A stretch of DNA of 27,761 bases, taken from contig CAMVPJ010000010.1 of assembly GCA_947169395.1 (NCBI GenBank), positions 1-27,761 on the forward strand. Reading direction: 5' to 3'. Of this stretch, positions 8,368 to 16,418 are shown one piece after another. The position numbers and the translations under genes were made by a program. Below the pieces are notes generated by a model. The model searched no databases and was not told the DNA's origin. It saw only the letters and a program-made list of their open reading frames with translations. Within the stretch, counting starts at the first letter, position 1. Each line of letters starts with the position of its first letter. The stretch is from an uncultured Caryophanales bacterium. Its GTDB lineage: Bacteria; Bacillota_I; Bacilli_A; RF39; UBA660.

Positions 8368-8441
8368 TTGCTATCTGGGTATTTTATTCACACTAAATAT
8401 CATTAATTGAATATCCTATATTAGAAAATAGGAGGGATGTT

Positions 8442-8891
8442 ATGAAGTGTGGAAATAATAATGATAAAGATTCTTGCCGTTGTATATCTGAGATATTACA
8501 AGTAATAAATGTTTTACAACAAAATGCAGAATGTGGTGACAGTTGCCTAGAAACTTGTGACAGAGGATTTCTAGGGTGCAACACTACAACTTTAGGTTGT
8601 AATACTAGACCAGTAGTGCTTTATACATGTGCAGGAAATGGTACACCTTGGAGTATGCCAACAACTCGTGAAAACGTAGTATGTGGAGATGAAGGTGTAG
8701 TATGTTCTAGCGTATTTAGAGTAGAAAAAATTGATGGATGTTGTTGTACATTTAGAGTGCTTGCTGAAAATACAGATCCTGCTACAAGTGCTACAATACC
8801 ATATGTTGCAACTAATTCATTCTTTACAATGAATCTTAATTGTGTATGCGCACTTAGATGTTTACCAGATACATTTGTTGAATGTATTTAA
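8442..8891 (+). CDS. CotY/CotZ-like cysteine-rich spore coat protein
   Basis: 149 residues with 18 cysteines. The order of conserved blocks matches CotY/CotZ of Bacillus: an N-terminal Cys-rich helix (CRCISEILQVINVLQ), RPVVLYTCAGNGTPW, then VFRVEKIDGCCCTFRVL and finally MNLNCVCALRCLPDTFVECI. CotY and CotZ self-assemble through disulfides into the outermost crust of the spore. AGGAGGG precedes the ATG by 5 nt. It is a single-gene unit closed by a strong terminator. I see no clear sigma-A or mother-cell (sigma-E/K) promoter. No other sporulation gene is in the window, so whether this is a coat protein or a repurposed surface protein is open. Confidence 0.85.
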   Translation: MKCGNNNDKDSCRCISEILQVINVLQQNAECGDSCLETCDRGFLGCNTTTLGCNTRPVVLYTCAGNGTPWSMPTTRENVVCGDEGVVCSSVFRVEKIDGCCCTFRVLAENTDPATSATIPYVATNSFFTMNLNCVCALRCLPDTFVECI

Positions 8892-8909
8892 AAGACTTCG
8901 GTCTTTTTT
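8890..8909 (+). terminator. Strong UUCG terminator
   Basis: AAAAGAC, TTCG tetraloop, GTCTTTT, followed by TT. It starts inside the stop codon of the CotY/CotZ-like gene. Confidence 0.92.
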
Positions 8910-8935
8910 ACTTTCCGGCACATTAATTTTTAATG

Positions 8936-8967
8936 AAAGTTAGAAAATATACTTGCTAACTTTTTTT
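8936..8967 (+). repeat. Inverted repeat overlapping a promoter
   Basis: AAAGTTAG (8936-8943) and CTAACTTT (8956-8963) form an 8-bp stem followed by T. The right arm overlaps the -35 box (8953-8958) and spacer of the next promoter, so it could be an operator or a back-up terminator for the preceding gene. Confidence 0.5.
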
Positions 8968-8981
8968 AAGTGTGTTATAAT
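8953..8981 (+). promoter_or_regulatory. Promoter of the sortase/surface operon
   Basis: TTGCTA (8953-8958), 17-nt spacer ending in TGT, TATAAT (8976-8981). This is a good sigma-A promoter with an extended -10, 26 nt before the start codon. Confidence 0.8.
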
Positions 8982-9007
8982 CTAGATAATGATTGAGAGG
9001 TAAGGAT

Positions 9008-10915
9008 ATGAAAAAGATAAGTAAATATTTAGTTTTGGTTTTTATTTCATTGTTTGGAATTGTTGGAATGGTAAGTGCAACTAATTTTCCAAATAGCATT
9101 AGTGGTGTAGACTACAATTATGATTATATTGGTAGTAATGGTTATTGTACCTTGGGAGCTAGTGGTAGACATTTGTGTGCAAAAGAGTATTCGGCTAAAA
9201 ATGGAAAAGATAAAGTTTTTTGTACATTGTTTAGCAAGGAGGTTCCAGTTGGAAGTTGTTCTTTGATGACTCCTTCATGGAGTAGTAATCCTGAAGTTGA
9301 TAATAGAGTTTCTGCAACTATTGGTCAGATGATTAAAGCAGCAAGAAATTCTAAAGATGAGATTAGTTGGGATAATTATTATTATGCTGAACTTGCTATA
9401 AATAAAATATTATATATTGGCTATACAGATAATAGAGGATATGGATCTAAGTTAAACAATGTTGATGAATTGCTAAATTTGGGATTTAAGGATACAACAT
9501 TCAAAAAGAAGGAAAAATATGATATGTTCATTGGCGCAGCTAATTTTGCATATTATAATTATGGAAAAATTAAGATTTCTATATCATCAATGAGCTATAA
9601 TCCAGATACTGGTGAGGCTAAAGCAAAAGTTGTATGTTCTGGCGACAGAGGAAAAGTTGATTGTAAACTTAATAAGATAGAATTTGCTGTTGGTGAAAAA
9701 AAGGTTGATGGGAAACCAAGTAGTGATTACGTAAGTGCGAATATTGGAAATGTTCCTGATGGTTCAAGAATCACACTAAATGTAAACGATCATCACATTT
9801 GGTATAAAGCAAAAAGATATAATTGTGGATCTGATTATCAAACTCTTTCTCCTAATATTCTTGATGAGGAAGCAAAGGATGTTGCTAAATCTGCATCAAT
9901 TGTTTATAATTCAAATAAATATAATCTTAGTATTACAAAGACAGAGGTTAATTCTGATGCCCCAGTTAGTGGAGCTGTAATAAAGGTATTAAAGGGTGGA
10001 TTAGATGGAGAAGTAATTCGAGATAATATTGAACTTGCAGATGGTGTATATAATCTTGATAATTTAGAAGAAGGAAAATACTGTGCTGTAGAAGTTCAAG
10101 CTCCTGCGGGCTATGCAATAGCTCCTGCAACTGATGAAAAGAACTGTGTGACAATAGGTTCTAGTAACAAATTTGGTGATATTAAGATTGAAAATGCTAG
10201 AGAGAAAAAACAATTAACAATTAATAAAATTGATGAAGCTGGAAATTTTGTTAAAGGTGCAAAAATAAGTATATATAATTATGCTGATGTTGATATTTCT
10301 TCAATTGAAGAAGGGACTGATTTATCTAGAGAAGTTCCTCCTATTGAAACATTTGTAACAGACGGTGCAAATCCACATGTTATTCAAAATTTAGAAGTTG
10401 GTAAAACATATACAGTAGTTGAGGAAGGATTCCCAGAAGGGTATGCAGCAGTTAAATCTTCACAGGAAATTACGATTTCTAATAATGATGCAGATAATGT
10501 AGTTACCCTAGTAAATACACAGCCATCAATAAAGGTTAGTAAACAAAGTATTACATCTACAAAAGAGTTGCCTGGTGCAAAGCTAATTATAACAAATGCT
10601 CAAGGTAACGAGATTACAAGTTGGACATCAACTGATAAGCCTCAAGAAATTAAAGGGTTATCTGATGGGGACTATACATTAACTGAGATAACTGCTCCAC
10701 AAGGATATACTGTTGCTGAATCAATTAAATTTACTATTGAGGATGGAGTAGTAAAAGGTGATGATGATAATATGGTTGTAATGAAGGATGCAACTATAGT
10801 TGAAGTGCCTGATACATTTAATATTCAAAATATAATTGCTATGATTGCTGGAGTAGTATTAGTTGGTCTTGGTACTGGTGTATTATTCTATGAAACAAAG
10901 AAGAAAAAAGCCTAG
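9008..10915 (+). CDS. Sortase-anchored surface protein with thioester-like and Cna-B/SpaA domains
   Basis: 635 residues; the ATG at 9008 is preceded by GAGAGG at 7 nt. Residues 1-24 are a signal peptide. Residues about 40-300 form a module resembling the Gram-positive thioester domain: Cys72 in KVFCTLFSKEVP and YYYAELAIN at 124-132, where the Gln of the usual TQxAIW is Glu128. Three SpaA/Cna-B-like beta domains follow (about 302-397, 398-505, 506-590), each starting with a strand carrying Lys (LSITKTEV, LTINKIDE, IKVSKQSI) and ending in an EVQAPAGY- or EITAPQGY-type strand, as in isopeptide-bonded pilins. The C-terminus has VPDTF (600-604), a hydrophobic helix and YETKKKKA, a non-standard sorting signal. 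The sortase gene overlaps its end, so it is the likely anchoring enzyme. Likely an adhesin or pilus-like surface protein. Confidence 0.88.
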   Translation: MKKISKYLVLVFISLFGIVGMVSATNFPNSISGVDYNYDYIGSNGYCTLGASGRHLCAKEYSAKNGKDKVFCTLFSKEVPVGSCSLMTPSWSSNPEVDNRVSATIGQMIKAARNSKDEISWDNYYYAELAINKILYIGYTDNRGYGSKLNNVDELLNLGFKDTTFKKKEKYDMFIGAANFAYYNYGKIKISISSMSYNPDTGEAKAKVVCSGDRGKVDCKLNKIEFAVGEKKVDGKPSSDYVSANIGNVPDGSRITLNVNDHHIWYKAKRYNCGSDYQTLSPNILDEEAKDVAKSASIVYNSNKYNLSITKTEVNSDAPVSGAVIKVLKGGLDGEVIRDNIELADGVYNLDNLEEGKYCAVEVQAPAGYAIAPATDEKNCVTIGSSNKFGDIKIENAREKKQLTINKIDEAGNFVKGAKISIYNYADVDISSIEEGTDLSREVPPIETFVTDGANPHVIQNLEVGKTYTVVEEGFPEGYAAVKSSQEITISNNDADNVVTLVNTQPSIKVSKQSITSTKELPGAKLIITNAQGNEITSWTSTDKPQEIKGLSDGDYTLTEITAPQGYTVAESIKFTIEDGVVKGDDDNMVVMKDATIVEVPDTFNIQNIIAMIAGVVLVGLGTGVLFYETKKKKA

Positions 10916-11558
10916 AACTAGTACGGTTCTTCTTTTTTCTTTAGTGTTGTTTATATTTGGACTTTTCTTGATTAGTTATAATTATTTAATAGCTAAAAAA
11001 GAAAAAATATATTCAACAATGAATCTTCTACTTTATGAAGATGAAACTCCACAACATATTGAGAAAGAAGAACCTACTAATGAACCTACTAGTGAACCTG
11101 TTCCAGATAGACTGGCTAATATTGGAGAAGAAGATAAAAGTATTAGTTACAATTATATTGGAGTATTAGAAATAAGTAAATTAAATTTAAAAAGAGGGTT
11201 TCTAAATTTAGAATCTCCATATAATAATGTTAATAGAAATGTAACACTTATAGAGAATTCAACTATGCCAGATGTAGATAAGGGAAATTTAATTCTTGCT
11301 GCTCATTCAGGTAATTGTTGGGTATGTTATTTTGATAAGTTATATACATTATCAGTAGGTGATAATGCGACTGTTACTTACAATGGGTATAAATATACAT
11401 ATGAACTAAAAAACATTTATAATGTTCCTAAAACTGGTACAGTTGAGGTTAAAAGAGATCCAAATAAAACTGTTTTAACGCTTATTACTTGTACTCACGG
11501 AAGTGATACTGAGCAAACAGTATATATATTTGAACTAATAAAAAAAGAAAATAAATAG
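10890..11558 (+). CDS. Sortase (transpeptidase), atypical active site
   Basis: 222 residues; the ATG at 10890 lies inside the end of the surface-protein gene (26-nt overlap), giving translational coupling. One transmembrane helix (about 12-32) is followed by a Glu/Pro/Thr-rich linker and the sortase barrel. The catalytic His139 is in LILAAHSG and Cys201 in TLITCTHG. The Arg that normally follows the Cys on the next strand (TLxTC...R) is absent: the segment reads GSDTEQTVYIFEL, with Gln209 at the Arg place. Sortases cut an LPxTG-like signal and join the protein to the wall or to another pilin; the likely substrate is the upstream protein with VPDTF. The family is clear, the class is not. Confidence 0.88.
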   Translation: MKQRRKKPRTSTVLLFSLVLFIFGLFLISYNYLIAKKEKIYSTMNLLLYEDETPQHIEKEEPTNEPTSEPVPDRLANIGEEDKSISYNYIGVLEISKLNLKRGFLNLESPYNNVNRNVTLIENSTMPDVDKGNLILAAHSGNCWVCYFDKLYTLSVGDNATVTYNGYKYTYELKNIYNVPKTGTVEVKRDPNKTVLTLITCTHGSDTEQTVYIFELIKKENK

Positions 11559-11570
11559 GATGGTGATAAA

Positions 11571-12248
11571 ATGGCGGATTTATCTATAGTTGATAAAATT
11601 AAACTATTATTTAATACTGCTATTTCTACACCGTTTTTTATTGCTTATGCAGTTATTGGAATACTACTTGTTGTATTTATGATTATAGATATAAGAAAAC
11701 ATAAGAAATTTAGTAAATTTATTTATATAATAAGTGGTGTTTTCTTAATTACATTCTTTTTTATTAAGTACTTTAATATTATTTTAAAAGTTGTAGATTC
11801 ATTTATTGAAATTATACTTAAGGCTTTATATTTTCCTAATTTAGGAATATATATAATTATGTTAATAATTACGAATGCTACATTTATATATAATATGATT
11901 AGTAAAAAAACGTATAAAAGTAGTAAAATAATTTCTGGAGTTATAAATATAATTATAGATTTTATCTTTATATTAATAATTGGTATTATATCAAGCGAAA
12001 AAATAGATATAACAAGTGAGGTTAAGTTATATTCAGATGCAACCATATTAACACTCTTACAAATATCTATGGCTCTTTTTGCATCAGAATATATGCTATT
12101 AGGCTTATCTACAGCAAGTCATAAATTAAAAAAATATGATAAGAATTATAACAAAGTTGAGATTAATGATACTGAAAAGATTAATACATTTTCTAATGAA
12201 AGTATCAGAGTATTTAAAATATTAAATTTTGGTGATAGAAATGATTAG
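11571..12248 (+). CDS. Multi-pass membrane protein in sortase operon
   Basis: 225 residues, about five or six hydrophobic helices (near 18-40, 48-68, 70-98, 110-145, 160-182), then a charged cytoplasmic tail. GGTGAT precedes the ATG by 4 nt. The gene starts 12 nt after the sortase and overlaps the next gene by 8 nt, so it belongs to the same operon. I do not recognise the family. Position suggests a role in export or assembly of the surface protein, but nothing in the sequence shows it. Confidence 0.7.
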   Translation: MADLSIVDKIKLLFNTAISTPFFIAYAVIGILLVVFMIIDIRKHKKFSKFIYIISGVFLITFFFIKYFNIILKVVDSFIEIILKALYFPNLGIYIIMLIITNATFIYNMISKKTYKSSKIISGVINIIIDFIFILIIGIISSEKIDITSEVKLYSDATILTLLQISMALFASEYMLLGLSTASHKLKKYDKNYNKVEINDTEKINTFSNESIRVFKILNFGDRND

Positions 12249-12465
12249 CGAAGATAATTATTATAAACAGGTTGGTAATTTAGTATTAACTGATTATCAA
12301 TTAAATATCCTTGATAAAAATGGTATTGATTTAAGTAAGTTTAATAGTAATCATGAACTTATATATTATTTAGAAAGTGTACTTAATACTAATTTTAATG
12401 AGGAATTAGAAAATATTTCTTTCGAATTATCAGAAATGTATTACTATAATGATGTAAATAAATGA
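12241..12465 (+). CDS. 74-residue hypothetical protein
   Basis: The ATG at 12241 has GGTGAT at 12231-12236 and overlaps the stop of the membrane-protein gene by 8 nt. The product is acidic and soluble, with predicted helices: LVLTDYQLNILDKNGIDL, then HELIYYLESVLN, and a final helix rich in Glu and Tyr. No Cys, no signal peptide. The layout (a recurrent helix-turn pattern ending in an acidic tail) suggests a small cytoplasmic partner of the membrane protein with which it is coupled. No known family. Confidence 0.65.
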   Translation: MISEDNYYKQVGNLVLTDYQLNILDKNGIDLSKFNSNHELIYYLESVLNTNFNEELENISFELSEMYYYNDVNK

Positions 12466-12475
12466 AAGGATTAAT

Positions 12476-12943
12476 ATGAATAAAGAAAAAGTAAAAGTAA
12501 AGATTAAGAAAAAAAATAGAATTACACCAATAACAATATCTATAGTATCTCTTGGAGCATTTGTAATGTTATTATCAATTGGTATTACTCCACAGTTAAT
12601 GGGTAATTCGGTTACTAATTCAAATAAATATACTATTGAATATAAGAGTAATGGTGGTAAAGGTTCTATGAGTAACCAAACAATTAAAGCAGGGGATTCT
12701 GCTAAATTAAGAAAGAATATGTTTAAATTAGATGGATATACATTTAATGGTTGGAGAGCTAAAAGAAGTGATAATAAATGGTTGTGTTATATGGATGTAG
12801 ATAAAGTCTATAATGAATGGACTGATATAAGTTACTGTAATATGTATGGCTATTCATTATTTGATGATCAAGTATATGTAAAAGATATTATCTCATCTGG
12901 GGATACTTTAACTTTATATGCAGATTGGATAAAAACTAACTAA
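12476..12943 (+). CDS. Membrane-anchored InlB B-repeat (Listeria-Bacteroides repeat) protein
   Basis: 155 residues. A very basic start ([15 protein letters not shown]) leads into one transmembrane helix (about 17-36) that acts as a signal anchor. The outer part (about 50-152) is a Flg_new/InlB B-repeat: [19 protein letters not shown], then [12 protein letters not shown], ending TLTLYADW. Between these is a longer insert with [14 protein letters not shown] and a second Cys (SYCNMYG), which could form a disulfide. Such repeats occur on bacterial surface proteins. GGA precedes the start within AAAGGATTAAT. It is the last gene of the sortase operon; no hairpin follows and the rubrerythrin promoter begins within 10 nt. 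Confidence 0.8.
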   Translation: MNKEKVKVKIKKKNRITPITISIVSLGAFVMLLSIGITPQLMGNSVTNSNKYTIEYKSNGGKGSMSNQTIKAGDSAKLRKNMFKLDGYTFNGWRAKRSDNKWLCYMDVDKVYNEWTDISYCNMYGYSLFDDQVYVKDIISSGDTLTLYADWIKTN

Positions 12944-12947
12944 TCTC

Positions 12948-12976
12948 TTGCAATACCCCAAAATATTTATTATAAT
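12948..12976 (+). promoter_or_regulatory. Rubrerythrin promoter
   Basis: TTGCAA (12948-12953), 17-nt spacer, TATAAT (12971-12976), 22 nt before the ATG. Confidence 0.8.
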
Positions 12977-12998
12977 TAAGGTGTTAGAAGGAGGATTT

Positions 12999-13538
12999 AT
13001 GGAATTTAAAGATAGTAAAACTTATAAGAATTTAGAGACTGCTTTTGCTGGTGAAAGTATGGCTAGAAATAAATATACATACTTTGCAAGTAAAGCTAAA
13101 AAAGAGGGATATGAGCAAATTGCTGCAATATTCTTAGAAACTGCAGAAAATGAAAAAGAACATGCTAAGATGTGGTTTAAAGAGTTAAATGGAGGTAGTG
13201 TTCCAGATACTAAAGACAACTTACTTGCTGCAGCAGAGGGTGAAAACTACGAGTGGACTGATATGTATGATGGTTTTGCAAAAACTGCTAAAGAAGAAGG
13301 ATATGATAGAATTGCTAAACTATTTGAAGGTGTAGCAGCTATTGAAAAAGAACATGAAGCAAGATATAGAAAGTTACTTGAAAATGTTAAAGGCGATTTA
13401 GTATTTTCGCGTGATGGAGATGCTATATGGCAATGCCGTAATTGTGGTCATATTGTAATTGGAAAAAATGCTCCAAAAGTATGTCCAGTATGTAATCATC
13501 CACAATCATACTTTGAAATTAAGAAAGAAAACTATTAG
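12999..13538 (+). CDS. rbr: Rubrerythrin
   Basis: 179 residues, the usual length; the ATG at 12999 follows AGGAGG by 4 nt. The N-terminal four-helix bundle carries the paired diiron motifs: [15 protein letters not shown] with [13 protein letters not shown], and [18 protein letters not shown] with [12 protein letters not shown]. The C-terminal rubredoxin-like domain has CRNCGH and CPVCNHP for the FeS4 iron. Rubrerythrin is a cytoplasmic peroxidase that reduces hydrogen peroxide in anaerobes using electrons from rubredoxin or NADH oxidoreductases. It is a single-gene unit between its own promoter and terminator, and indicates an anaerobic or oxygen-sensitive lifestyle. Confidence 0.97.
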   Translation: MEFKDSKTYKNLETAFAGESMARNKYTYFASKAKKEGYEQIAAIFLETAENEKEHAKMWFKELNGGSVPDTKDNLLAAAEGENYEWTDMYDGFAKTAKEEGYDRIAKLFEGVAAIEKEHEARYRKLLENVKGDLVFSRDGDAIWQCRNCGHIVIGKNAPKVCPVCNHPQSYFEIKKENY

Positions 13539-13563
13539 GATACTAAAAAAAGTATCTTTTTTT
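13539..13563 (+). terminator. Rubrerythrin terminator
   Basis: GATACT, AAAAAA loop, AGTATC, then seven T, immediately after the stop codon. Confidence 0.9.
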
Positions 13564-13566
13564 AAA

Positions 13567-13602
13567 GGAAATTTAAAAGTTTTGTTGTATATATATTATA
13601 GG
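13567..13602 (+). repeat. GGAAATTT-N28 motif, copy 1 (before helicase)
   Basis: GGAAATTT at 13567-13574 is followed by AAAAG, an AT-rich stretch and TATTATAGG ending exactly 28 nt later at the ribosome binding site of the helicase. Copies 2 and 3 have the same spacing. AAAGGAAAT fits the sigma-H -35 pattern (RNAGGAWWW), though the -10 is not a clear match. Confidence 0.5.
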
Positions 13603-13609
13603 TGGTAAT

Positions 13610-15175
13610 ATGTATATTGACTATAATACTAGAATTAAGATTATTGCTCTATACTTATATAAGTCTAAGTATAGATTTATATTAAAAAAGTATCTTTTAT
13701 TATATAAATTAAATAAGTTTATTAACTATTGTAATAATTCATATATAGAAGATATGTGTAAGAATAATATAAAGGTAGGTAATTACAATCTAGATAAGGA
13801 ACAGTTGATGGCTATATATACTGATGAATTAATTACTCTTGTAGTAGCAGGTGCAGGTAGTGGTAAAACATCTTTAATAGTTGGCAAGATTAATTACTTA
13901 GTAGATAGTTGTAATATAAAAGAAGATGAAATATTATGTTTATCATTTACCAATGAAGCAGTTAATAATTTAAAAAGCAGACTTAAATATAATGTAGACG
14001 TAATGACATTTCATCGTTTAAGTTTAAATATAATAGGGGATAAATATAAACTAAATAATAATTATTTATCATATGTAATAGATGAATACTTTTTAGGAAT
14101 TGCTGTACATGATAAGAGAGTAAAAAAGAAATTAGTTAATTTAATTGATAAATTAAATGTAGATAAGTATGAATACTATTTAGATAATGGTTACTTTAAT
14201 TATTTAAAGTATACAATAAAGAAGTTTATAGAGTTATTTATAGTTAGTGGTAAGAATATAAAAGATTTCTTAAGGATAAAGAAGTATAAAAAATTAGTAT
14301 CCGTTATTATAGATATCTATTATTTATATATTAGTGAGTTAAATTCTAAATATGAAATTGATTTAAATTTATTAATTAGTGAGGCATCTAATAATGTAAG
14401 TAAAGTTAATTTAAAATATAAATATATAATTGTAGATGAATTTCAGGATATTTCTGATATAAGAATGATTTTATTAAATAGTGTTATTAATAGTACTGGA
14501 GCTAAATTACTTGTAGTTGGTGATGATTATCAGTCAATATATGGATTTTCTGGAAGTAATTTAGAATCATATTTAAAAATGTTTAAAGATTATACATCAA
14601 AGATAATATATTTAAAAAATAATTATAGATGTTGTAAAGAAATAGTAAATATATCTTGCAAGTTTATTATGAAAAATAAGAAACAGATAAAAAAAGAAAT
14701 AGTTACATATAAACAAGTATCAAGTGCAATAGTTATAGTTGATGATAAAAAATTATTAGAATTACTAGAGTATTTAAGTAGTAATAATAGAGATATTCTA
14801 ATTCTAGGTAGAAATAATGATGATATATATAAGTATATTAGTGTTGATATAATTAAGGAGATTACTAATAAGTATGGTAATAATATTGAATATAAAACAG
14901 TGCATTCTGCAAAAGGATTAGAAAGTGATACCGTGATTATAATTAATTTAGAAGATAATATATTGGGATTTCCAAATAAGATTAATAATCCTGATGTAAT
15001 AGATTATGTTTTTCCTAAAGAAGATTATGAATATGCAGAAGAAAGAAGACTATTTTATGTAAGTCTAACAAGATCTAAGAATGAAGTATATATGCTTAAA
15101 CCAAATAAACCATCTATCTTTTATAAAGAAATAATAAAAGATAATAAAAAGAATATTACATATTTAAAACTATGA
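13610..15175 (+). CDS. UvrD/HelD-like superfamily 1 DNA helicase
   Basis: 521 residues; the ATG follows GGTGG by 4 nt. All SF1A helicase motifs can be read: Q-motif region DKEQLMAIYT, Walker A AGAGSGKTS (80-88), LSFTNEAVNNLKSRL, TFHRLS, motif II VDEFQD (about 274-279), motif III VGDDYQSIYGFSGSN (about 302), motif IV NNYRC, motif V VHSAKGLESDTVII (about 431), motif VI RRLFYVSLTRSK (about 478). It is shorter than UvrD/PcrA (about 700), with reduced 1B/2B inserts and a C-terminus soon after motif VI; the YRCCKEIVNISCKFIMKN segment is closer to helicase IV. Likely a 3'-5' translocase in repair or recombination, exact role unknown. It has its own spaced motif upstream and meets a convergent gene at its end. 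Confidence 0.92.
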   Translation: MYIDYNTRIKIIALYLYKSKYRFILKKYLLLYKLNKFINYCNNSYIEDMCKNNIKVGNYNLDKEQLMAIYTDELITLVVAGAGSGKTSLIVGKINYLVDSCNIKEDEILCLSFTNEAVNNLKSRLKYNVDVMTFHRLSLNIIGDKYKLNNNYLSYVIDEYFLGIAVHDKRVKKKLVNLIDKLNVDKYEYYLDNGYFNYLKYTIKKFIELFIVSGKNIKDFLRIKKYKKLVSVIIDIYYLYISELNSKYEIDLNLLISEASNNVSKVNLKYKYIIVDEFQDISDIRMILLNSVINSTGAKLLVVGDDYQSIYGFSGSNLESYLKMFKDYTSKIIYLKNNYRCCKEIVNISCKFIMKNKKQIKKEIVTYKQVSSAIVIVDDKKLLELLEYLSSNNRDILILGRNNDDIYKYISVDIIKEITNKYGNNIEYKTVHSAKGLESDTVIIINLEDNILGFPNKINNPDVIDYVFPKEDYEYAEERRLFYVSLTRSKNEVYMLKPNKPSIFYKEIIKDNKKNITYLKL

Positions 15176-15188
15176 GTAATATTCTTTT
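15147..15188. terminator. Bidirectional terminator formed by two coding ends
   Basis: AAAAGAATATTAC (15147-15159) and GTAATATTCTTTT (15176-15188) form a perfect 13-bp stem with a 16-nt loop. T-runs end the stem on both strands. It spans the ends of the helicase and PHP genes, which overlap by 6 nt. Confidence 0.85.
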
Positions 15189-16360
15189 AGTTTCTTAATT
15201 AGTTTTTGCCCTTGAAATTTATCCTTGTTCTTGTTTAATATATTAATCATATCTTTAAGAAGTTTATCTTGACACTTATATCTTTTATCAGCAATCTTAA
15301 TAAACTCTTTTTTTCTAGTAATCATATTATTTTTATCATTAATATCTAATATAGAATTATTAATAGTATCTATCTCTTTAAGCAATGTATTTATAATCTT
15401 ATTTTTACTATTAATTAAATTCTTTCTTAGTTTATTAAACATGTTTATAATTTCATCATTATTGGAATTATAAGGTATTCTTTTAATTATTTTAAGTAAG
15501 TAATAATATTCAAAATATTTTATATTCTTTTTAAACTTATCATACTTTTTATCAAGTTGTTTACTTCTATAAGTTAAAGGATTATAATCATAAATAATGC
15601 TTATATTAGGAAAATCCCTCAATACTTTATTAAAAGAATCTTTATATTTTTTTATTACATTTGGGTTATGAGCATCAATTCCTACTACACATTTATTGCC
15701 TACTTTATTTGCAATATCAAAGAGTAGACTGTGTGGATAAGGATATTCATTATCATTCATTATTTTGACATTGTTTATAAAACTTAAATTAATTTCAAGA
15801 GGTATATCTAATTTCTTTGCTTTTTCACATATCATTTTAAAGCATTTCTTTGCATTTTCTATATATTTATCATTATTAGCTTTTATAGTATCTCGAAACT
15901 TTAAAAAGTAATCAGGATGAGCTATATAATCAAATAAACCAGTATCCATCGCTTCACTAACGTATTTTGCATATATAAGCGGATATTCTATATTGTTTAT
16001 TGGACTAATACCATCTATATAGTGTTCACCAAGTATTAGGTAATCACATTTATCCTTTAAACTACATAAATGCTTACCAAGTATTTTAGAATATTCACAT
16101 TCTAGTCCGATTAGAATATTTATATCTTTATTTTTCTTTTTTAATTTTTTAATACTTTTTAAGTAGCCATCAAAATGAGTGATATCCATTCTACTTCTTT
16201 CATCTGGTAATTGATATTTTGTATAAGGCATATGATCAGATATTCCAATAATCTTAAAATTATATTTCTTATATTCAGTTATATATTCCTCGTCATTTGT
16301 GTAGACTGCATGACCGCATCTTTTAGTGTGGGAATGGTAATTATAATTGGGTATTTTCAT
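15170..16360 (-). CDS. PHP-domain phosphoesterase (HisK-like) with C-terminal extension
   Basis: 396 residues. The N-terminal 260 or so are a PHP metal-dependent phosphoesterase: HSHTKRCGH (9-17), GISDH (39-43), GLECEY (85-90), GEHYID (111-116), YIAHPDYF (about 152) and VGIDAHNP (about 225). This is the histidinol-phosphatase HisK layout, but no histidine genes are nearby and many such proteins have other substrates. After this core come about 130 residues of Lys/Asn/Ile-rich helical sequence, beyond the usual 260-280 residue family length; its role is unknown. AAGGAGG precedes the ATG by 5 nt and a promoter lies just upstream. The 3' end overlaps the convergent helicase gene. Confidence 0.88.
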   Translation of the reverse strand: MKIPNYNYHSHTKRCGHAVYTNDEEYITEYKKYNFKIIGISDHMPYTKYQLPDERSRMDITHFDGYLKSIKKLKKKNKDINILIGLECEYSKILGKHLCSLKDKCDYLILGEHYIDGISPINNIEYPLIYAKYVSEAMDTGLFDYIAHPDYFLKFRDTIKANNDKYIENAKKCFKMICEKAKKLDIPLEINLSFINNVKIMNDNEYPYPHSLLFDIANKVGNKCVVGIDAHNPNVIKKYKDSFNKVLRDFPNISIIYDYNPLTYRSKQLDKKYDKFKKNIKYFEYYYLLKIIKRIPYNSNNDEIINMFNKLRKNLINSKNKIINTLLKEIDTINNSILDINDKNNMITRKKEFIKIADKRYKCQDKLLKDMINILNKNKDKFQGQKLIKKLKEYYS

Positions 16361-16384
16361 GTTTCCTCCTTAAAGTTATATTAT

Positions 16385-16413
16385 ATTTTAATATATTTAA
16401 ATTTTAATTGCAA
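16385..16413 (-). promoter_or_regulatory. Promoter of PHP gene
   Basis: Minus strand: TTGCAA (16413-16408), 17-nt spacer, TAAAAT (16390-16385), 24 nt before the ATG. Confidence 0.6.
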
Positions 16414-16418
16414 TACGC

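Noticed and set aside
8380..8441. Sporulation sigma promoter (sigma-E or sigma-K) before the CotY/CotZ-like gene
   Set aside because: CCTATATTA at 8415-8423 is one mismatch from CATANNNTA, but no -35 fits; not strong enough to report.
10863..10889. Start of sortase at TTG 10863
   Set aside because: No ribosome site; it would add hydrophobic residues encoded by the upstream gene's frame. ATG 10890 gives a normal basic N-terminus and membrane anchor.
11723..12046. Minus-strand hydrophobic ORF of 107 codons
   Set aside because: It mirrors the transmembrane codons of the real plus-strand membrane protein; hydrophobic AT-rich shadow.
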